Assembly (NCBI GenBank): GCA_015490255.1
Contig: WFYF01000247.1
Location: 1-6,013 of the forward strand
Source of the DNA: Caldifarciminota bacterium
GTDB taxonomy: Bacteria; Hydrothermota; Hydrothermia; S141-80
Reading direction: 5' to 3'
DNA: 6,013 bases
Of the stretch, positions 1 to 3,479 are shown one piece after another. Every line of letters starts with the position of its first letter. The first letter of the stretch is position 1. The position numbers and the translations under genes were made by a program. The notes under the pieces were generated by a model that was not told where the DNA came from, searched no databases, and was given only the letters and a program-made list of their open reading frames with translations.

Positions 1-146
1 ATCTCTATCCGGCCCAGGACGTGCTGGAAATCCGGCAGGGCGACCGCACATTTCTGCTTCCCCTGGTCAAAGCCTTTGTGATAGAGATCCAGCGAGAGAC
101 CCGGAGACTGGTGGTGCGTCTTCCAGAAGGGCTTCTGGAGGAATGA
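1..146 (+). CDS. rimM: Ribosome maturation factor RimM, C-terminal end (partial)
   Basis: The frame is open from the left edge (first full codon at 3) and ends at TGA 144-146, giving about 47 residues. The peptide contains AQDVLEI, then FLLPLV, then RLVVRLPEGLLEE. This is the pattern of the RimM PRC-barrel end: a 'DVLxV' strand, a 'xxPlv' strand, then a 'i.V.lpeGLle' terminus. RimM binds ribosomal protein S19 and assists late maturation of the 30S subunit head in the cytoplasm. The stop overlaps the next start in an ATGA, so this gene is probably in an operon with holB. In many bacteria trmD follows rimM, but here it does not. Only the last quarter or so of the protein is visible, so the assignment rests on a short stretch. 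Another PRC-barrel protein is the main alternative. Confidence 0.75.
   Translation, partial: LYPAQDVLEIRQGDRTFLLPLVKAFVIEIQRETRRLVVRLPEGLLEE
137..145 (+). promoter_or_regulatory. rimM/holB ATGA overlap with unusually close GGAGG
   Basis: A GGAGG lies at 137-141, only one base before the ATG at 143. That is too close for normal Shine-Dalgarno initiation, and the other candidate, AAGG at 127-130, is about 12 bases away. The stop TGA (144-146) overlaps the start. Reading of holB is therefore more likely to depend on ribosomes finishing rimM (translational coupling). The alternative GTG at 161 would cut into the conserved N-terminus and is not favoured. Confidence 0.5.
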
Positions 147-1228
147 CCTTTCGCCGTCTTGTGGGGCAGGAACGAGCGCGCCGGGTGCTTTCCCGGCTTG
201 CCCGCACACGGCAGATCCCGGCAACCCTGATGTTTGAAGGTCCTCCCGGCGTGGGGAAAGCCCTCGCCCTGTGGGTGTGGGTGCAGGGCCTCTTTTGCAC
301 GGGGAACGAACCGCCCTGTGGACAGTGCCGGGCCTGCCAGGCGGTGCAAAACCTGCGCCATCCGGACTTTGTGGTGCTCACACCGGAACCGCTGGAACGC
401 CTTCCGGGCGACACATCCCTCCGCCCCTTCCCCTACAATCCCTCCGGAAACCGGATCTCCGTGGAAGCCGTGCGGGAAACGCGCACCGCGCAGGGGCCGG
501 TCAGCGCCCCCCTTCGGGTGGTGGGCATCCTGAATGCCGAGGAGATGACGCTGGAAGCACAGAACGCTTTTTTGAAAACCCTGGAAGAGCCTCCGTCCCG
601 CACGGTGTTTGTGATGGTGACCTCCCGTCCGGAGATGGTGCTGCCCACCCTCCGTTCCCGGGCCTTCCCGGTGCGATTCTCCTTTCTCTCCCGGGAGGCC
701 TTTGTCCAGGTGGCCAGAACCCTGAACCTTCCGGGACGGGAGGCGCTGTTCCGGGCAAGCGGAGGAAGTCCGGGACTGGCGCGGGAGCTGGATGCGCTGG
801 GGATCTTGCAGGATCGGGAGAGGATCCTCACCGTCCTCCGCGGCAACCCCGACGCGTTCCTGGGCTGGATGCTGGAAGAAATCCCCCGGTGGAAAACCCG
901 GGATCTGGAACTGCGTCTGATGGTGTGGGGACAGATCCTTCTGGACGCCTGGATGATTCTCAACGGGAGCCGTCCCCGGTTGCATCCGGATCTGTTCGGG
1001 GAATCCGGCGGGGCAGGCGTGGTACTGGCCCCCCATCACCTGATGCAGGCAATGGAACGCCTGCCCTTCATTGAACGGGCCCTTGTGCGCAACCTGCCTC
1101 TGCTGGATGCCATGATGGCGTTTCTGGAACCCCTGTTGCCTCAGGATTTCCGGGACACCCTGACAGGGCTGCGCCGCTCCCCGGTTCCGGACGACGGCCT
1201 GGGGGTGGTGAGTCTTCTGGACGGATAA
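143..1228 (+). CDS. holB: DNA polymerase III subunit delta' (clamp loader)
   Basis: This 361-residue cytoplasmic protein fits the delta' subunit, which with delta and gamma/tau loads the beta sliding clamp onto primed DNA. The N-terminus has the family opening FRRLVGQERA. A P-loop-like GPPGVGKA lies at 33-40, followed by a zinc-finger set Cys52, Cys59, Cys62 and Cys65. The sensor region NAEEM (131-135) runs into the highly conserved QNAFLKTLEEPP (140-151), then LRSRA (170-174). The P-loop lacks the usual Ser/Thr after Lys39, and the Walker B region lacks the DE acid pair. Both fit delta', which need not hydrolyse ATP, and argue against DnaX. The arginine-finger motif, usually SRC, reads SRA here but keeps the Arg. 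Residues from about 220 on should form the collar domain, which is poorly conserved. The ATG at 143 overlaps the rimM stop and gives a family-typical N-terminus. Confidence 0.9.
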   Translation: MTFRRLVGQERARRVLSRLARTRQIPATLMFEGPPGVGKALALWVWVQGLFCTGNEPPCGQCRACQAVQNLRHPDFVVLTPEPLERLPGDTSLRPFPYNPSGNRISVEAVRETRTAQGPVSAPLRVVGILNAEEMTLEAQNAFLKTLEEPPSRTVFVMVTSRPEMVLPTLRSRAFPVRFSFLSREAFVQVARTLNLPGREALFRASGGSPGLARELDALGILQDRERILTVLRGNPDAFLGWMLEEIPRWKTRDLELRLMVWGQILLDAWMILNGSRPRLHPDLFGESGGAGVVLAPHHLMQAMERLPFIERALVRNLPLLDAMMAFLEPLLPQDFRDTLTGLRRSPVPDDGLGVVSLLDG

Positions 1229-1239
1229 GGAGGGGTACG
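1227..1239 (+). promoter_or_regulatory. Ribosome binding site of deoC
   Basis: AAGGAGG at 1227-1233 overlaps the holB stop TAA (1226-1228) and sits six bases before the deoC ATG at 1240. It is a near-ideal Shine-Dalgarno match, fixes the deoC start, and fills the whole 11-base gap between the two genes. No room remains for a promoter there. Confidence 0.85.
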
Positions 1240-1920
1240 ATGACCCTGAAAGATCTGGCCCAAACCATGGATCACACGCTTCTCGCGCCCGGAGCAACCT
1301 CCTCCGATCTGGACCGCCTGGTGGCAGAAGCCCGGCGCTGGGAAGTGTTCGCAGTGTGCGTTCAGCCCACCTGGGTGGCGTATGTGCGGGAGAAACTGGC
1401 GGGCACGGCAATCCGGGTGGCCACGGTGATCGGCTTTCCCCACGGAGTCACCTTTCCGGAGGTGAAAGCTCACGAAACCCGCATGGCCGTGGAAGCCGGA
1501 GCGGATGAACTGGATATGGTGATTCACCTGGGATGGATGAAAGAAGGACGCTGGGAGGAAGTTATCCGGGACATCCGGGGGGTGGTGGAAGCGGCCGGGG
1601 ATCGGACGGTAAAAGTGATCCTGGAGACGGGAGCCCTCACCGACGAAGAAAAGGAGAAGGCGGCCCGGGCGGCCATGGAGGCAGGTGCGCGGTTTGTCAA
1701 AACCTCCACCGGGTACGGTCCCGGAGGAGCCACGGTGGAGGATGTGCGGCTCCTGGCCCGGGTGGTCCATCCCCTGGGAGGAAAAGTGAAGGCGTCCGGA
1801 GGAATCCGTTCGGCCCGGCAGGCGCTGGAACTTCTTGAAGCCGGCGCAGATCGCCTGGGCCTTTCCCGCACAAACCAGGTGCTGGAAGAATACCGCACCA
1901 TGCTGGAGGAGAACGCATGA
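1240..1920 (+). CDS. deoC: Deoxyribose-phosphate aldolase
   Basis: This 226-residue protein has the usual length of DeoC, a TIM-barrel class I aldolase. It cleaves 2-deoxy-D-ribose 5-phosphate to acetaldehyde and glyceraldehyde 3-phosphate in deoxynucleoside breakdown. Family blocks occur in order: DHTLL (11-15), VIGFPHG (63-69), HETRMAVEAGADELDMV (78-94), VKVILET (124-130), FVKTSTGYGPGGAT (152-165) and VKASGGIR (183-190). The expected active-site residues are present: Asp92, the Schiff-base Lys154 and Lys184. The strand-8 phosphate-binding loop, normally of the type RIGxSxG, reads LGLSRTN (206-212) here. DMVIN of many members reads DMVIH. It sits between holB and fabG without other nucleoside-catabolic genes, so its regulation probably follows the operon. 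Confidence 0.95.
   Translation: MTLKDLAQTMDHTLLAPGATSSDLDRLVAEARRWEVFAVCVQPTWVAYVREKLAGTAIRVATVIGFPHGVTFPEVKAHETRMAVEAGADELDMVIHLGWMKEGRWEEVIRDIRGVVEAAGDRTVKVILETGALTDEEKEKAARAAMEAGARFVKTSTGYGPGGATVEDVRLLARVVHPLGGKVKASGGIRSARQALELLEAGADRLGLSRTNQVLEEYRTMLEENA
1905..1919 (+). promoter_or_regulatory. Ribosome binding site of fabG inside deoC end
   Basis: GGAGGAG at 1905-1911 lies within the last codons of deoC and five bases before the fabG ATG at 1917. The start overlaps the deoC stop as ATGA. Together these support both the chosen start and coupled translation of the two genes. Confidence 0.8.
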
Positions 1921-2645
1921 AACTTTCGGGGAAAAAGGCGCTGGTGACCGGAGCCTCCCGGGGGATCGGGGAGGCCATCGCCCGAAAACTTGCCGCAGAG
2001 GGCGCGGAGGTGGCCCTGGTGGCCCGCAACCGCGAGGCCCTGGAACACCTTGCGGGAGAACTGCCCACCCCTTCCCTGGTGATCGCCGAAGATCTCTCCG
2101 ACCCGGAGGCGCCGGGCCGGATCGCGAAAGCGGTGGAGGAAGCGTGGGGTGGGGTGGACATTCTGATTCACAACGCGGGCATCACCCGGGACAAATTCCT
2201 GCTGCGGCTGAAGGAGGAAGACTTTGACGACGTGATGACCGTGAACGTTCGCGCCGGACTTTTCCTTGCCCGGGCGCTGCTCCGGGGCATGATCAAACGC
2301 CGCAGCGGTGTCGTTCTGTTCGTGTCTTCGGTGGTGGGCCTGGTGGGCAACCCGGGGCAGAGCGTGTATGCGGCCAGCAAGGCAGCCCTTCTGGCTATCA
2401 CCAAATCCCTGGCAAAAGAGGTGGGCAGCCGGGGAATCCGGGTGGTTGCGGTGGCTCCCGGATTCATTGAGACTGCCATGACAGAGAATCTCCCCGAGGA
2501 TGTGAAAGAAGCCTATTTCCAGCAGGTGGCCCTCCGTCGCTTTGGAAAGCCCGAGGAGGTGGCTTCCGTGGTGGCCTTTCTGGTCTCGGACGAGGCGTCC
2601 TATATCTCGGGCCAGGTGGTGGTGGTGGACGGGGGCATGGTCTGA
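1917..2645 (+). CDS. fabG: 3-oxoacyl-[acyl-carrier-protein] reductase
   Basis: This 242-residue protein is a classical short-chain dehydrogenase/reductase of typical FabG length. FabG reduces 3-oxoacyl-ACP to (R)-3-hydroxyacyl-ACP with NADPH in type II fatty acid elongation, as a cytoplasmic tetramer. The Rossmann cofactor motif TGASRGIG is at 11-18 and the structural NAG at 86-88, followed by ITRD. The catalytic tetrad is Asn110, Ser138, Tyr151 and Lys155 within the FabG-like block SSVVGLVGNPGQ...YAASKA. VAPGFIETAMT (179-189) and the YISGQ...VDGG ending also match FabG closely. No acpP, fabD or fabF is adjacent, so some other SDR role is possible, but the FabG-specific blocks make that less likely. 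The stop overlaps the lgt start. Confidence 0.92.
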   Translation: MKLSGKKALVTGASRGIGEAIARKLAAEGAEVALVARNREALEHLAGELPTPSLVIAEDLSDPEAPGRIAKAVEEAWGGVDILIHNAGITRDKFLLRLKEEDFDDVMTVNVRAGLFLARALLRGMIKRRSGVVLFVSSVVGLVGNPGQSVYAASKAALLAITKSLAKEVGSRGIRVVAVAPGFIETAMTENLPEDVKEAYFQQVALRRFGKPEEVASVVAFLVSDEASYISGQVVVVDGGMV

Positions 2646-3406
2646 TGTATCCCGAGCTTTTTCGTATCGGAAACTTTGTGGTCTCCTCCTACGGGGTGAT
2701 GGTCGCCCTGGCCTTTCTGGTGGGCTATGGCGTGGCCGAGAAAGAATTCCAGCGACTGGGTTTGCCTGCACGACTTCTGGAAAACCTGGGGGTGGCCATC
2801 CCCGTGGCGGCCATCGTGGGGGCCAAATTGCTCTATGTCTTGGAAAATGTTCCCCTCACCGAGCTTCTGGCCAATCCGGTCTCCCACCTGTTCAGCCGGG
2901 CGGGTCTGACCTTTTATGGAGGCTTCTTCGGAGGCGTCCTCGCGGCCTATGCGGTGGTCCGCCGGTTCGCCGTTCCCCCGAAGCGGTTGCTCGGTGCCCT
3001 GGCCCCCTCCCTGGCCCTGGGCTATGCCATCGGCCGGGTGGGGTGTTTTCTCGTGGGGGACGATTACGGAAAACCCTCCGATCTTCCCTGGGCCATGGCT
3101 TTTCCCCGGGGAGCGCCTCCCACCGTTGACCCCGTCACAGGCGAGGTGTTCCGGGTGCATCCCACCCAGCTGTATGAAATCGCCCTTTCGCTCGGGATTT
3201 TTGCCCTTCTCTGGCGGCTCCGGATCCGGTGGAGCCCGGAGCGGCTGGGGGGACTGTATCTTGTCCTGGCGGGAACGGCGCGGTTTCTTGTGGAATTTCT
3301 CCGGATGACCACCCCGAGTTTCATTCCGGGGCTTTCGGTGGCCCAGCTGATGGCCCTTGCGCTGGTGGGTGTGGGTATCTGGATCCTCCGGACCCCGGAG
3401 ACTTGA
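2645..3406 (+). CDS. lgt: Prolipoprotein diacylglyceryl transferase
   Basis: This 253-residue multi-pass inner-membrane protein matches Lgt, which transfers diacylglycerol from phosphatidylglycerol to the lipobox cysteine of prolipoproteins. The start MYPELFRIGNF...SYGVM is the family opening. The Lgt signature is GRVGCFLVGDDYG (130-142), with Arg131 matching the essential E. coli Arg143. HPTQLYE (172-178) and the C-terminal ARFLVEFLR (212-220) are also family blocks. Several hydrophobic segments occur, roughly at 12-30, 47-66, 88-105, 115-138, 178-192, 203-218 and 230-249. GLTFYGG (87-93) has Tyr where E. coli Lgt has the functionally important His103. The ATG overlaps the fabG TGA as TGATG. 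No good Shine-Dalgarno precedes it, only a G-run at 2631-2635, which suggests coupling to fabG. Confidence 0.95.
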   Translation: MYPELFRIGNFVVSSYGVMVALAFLVGYGVAEKEFQRLGLPARLLENLGVAIPVAAIVGAKLLYVLENVPLTELLANPVSHLFSRAGLTFYGGFFGGVLAAYAVVRRFAVPPKRLLGALAPSLALGYAIGRVGCFLVGDDYGKPSDLPWAMAFPRGAPPTVDPVTGEVFRVHPTQLYEIALSLGIFALLWRLRIRWSPERLGGLYLVLAGTARFLVEFLRMTTPSFIPGLSVAQLMALALVGVGIWILRTPET

Positions 3407-3431
3407 AAAACCCTTCCCGGACCTGTACACT
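3403..3431 (+). promoter_or_regulatory. Candidate sigma70-type promoter for the protease gene
   Basis: TTGAAA at 3403-3408 (five of six matches to TTGACA) is followed after exactly 17 bases by TACACT at 3426-3431 (four of six matches to TATAAT, with the key first, second and last bases). The -35 element overlaps the lgt stop codon. Transcription would begin near 3438, leaving a leader of about 40 bases before the ATG at 3480. This is inferred from consensus only. Confidence 0.4.
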
Positions 3432-3440
3432 TCCGGGAGG
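3413..3440 (+). promoter_or_regulatory. 28-base imperfect palindrome between lgt and the protease
   Basis: The arms CTTCCCGGA (3413-3421) and TCCGGGAGG (3432-3440) are inverted repeats, pairing at nine positions with one G-T. A central TGTACA (3424-3429) is itself palindromic and shares the same symmetry centre, between 3426 and 3427. This symmetry covers the candidate -10 element, as an operator would. As RNA it could fold into a hairpin, but no T-run follows on the plus strand, so it is a poor plus-strand terminator. The A-run at 3406-3410 would place a short U-run after the hairpin only for minus-strand transcripts. Confidence 0.45.
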
Positions 3441-3467
3441 TCACCGGGGCCGGAGGTCCCGAGGAAC

Positions 3468-3479
3468 AGGAGGTGTGCG
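3468..3479 (+). promoter_or_regulatory. Ribosome binding site of the protease gene
   Basis: AGGAGGTG at 3468-3475 is a full eight-base match to the anti-Shine-Dalgarno end of 16S rRNA. Its AGGAGG core lies six bases before the ATG at 3480. No in-frame ATG or GTG exists upstream in the gap, so the start is well fixed. This is the strongest site in the window and suggests high translation. Confidence 0.85.

Noticed and set aside
271..1074. Second plus-strand open frame inside holB
   Set aside because: It is a Gly/Pro/Arg-rich out-of-frame reading of holB, with no Shine-Dalgarno sequence and no family match.
143..1228. DnaX (gamma/tau) instead of delta'
   Set aside because: DnaX needs an intact P-loop with Thr/Ser and a DE-type Walker B. 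Both are missing here, and the length and C-terminus fit HolB.
5..1411. Minus-strand open frame opposite holB and deoC
   Set aside because: It is a shadow of GC-rich coding sequence. It spans two real genes, its peptide is rich in Pro, Arg, His and Gln, and it matches no family I know.
2615..2627. Short GGT/GTG repeat
   Set aside because: It simply encodes the run of valines in the conserved VVVVDGG end of FabG and is too short to be a meaningful repeat.
1524..2771. Minus-strand open frame opposite deoC, fabG and lgt
   Set aside because: It crosses three well-supported plus-strand genes and its composition is typical of an antisense shadow.
3413..3440. Rho-independent terminator after lgt
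   Set aside because: The hairpin can form, but it has a ten-base loop region and is followed by TCACC rather than a T-run. A regulatory dyad is the better reading, although weak termination is not excluded.
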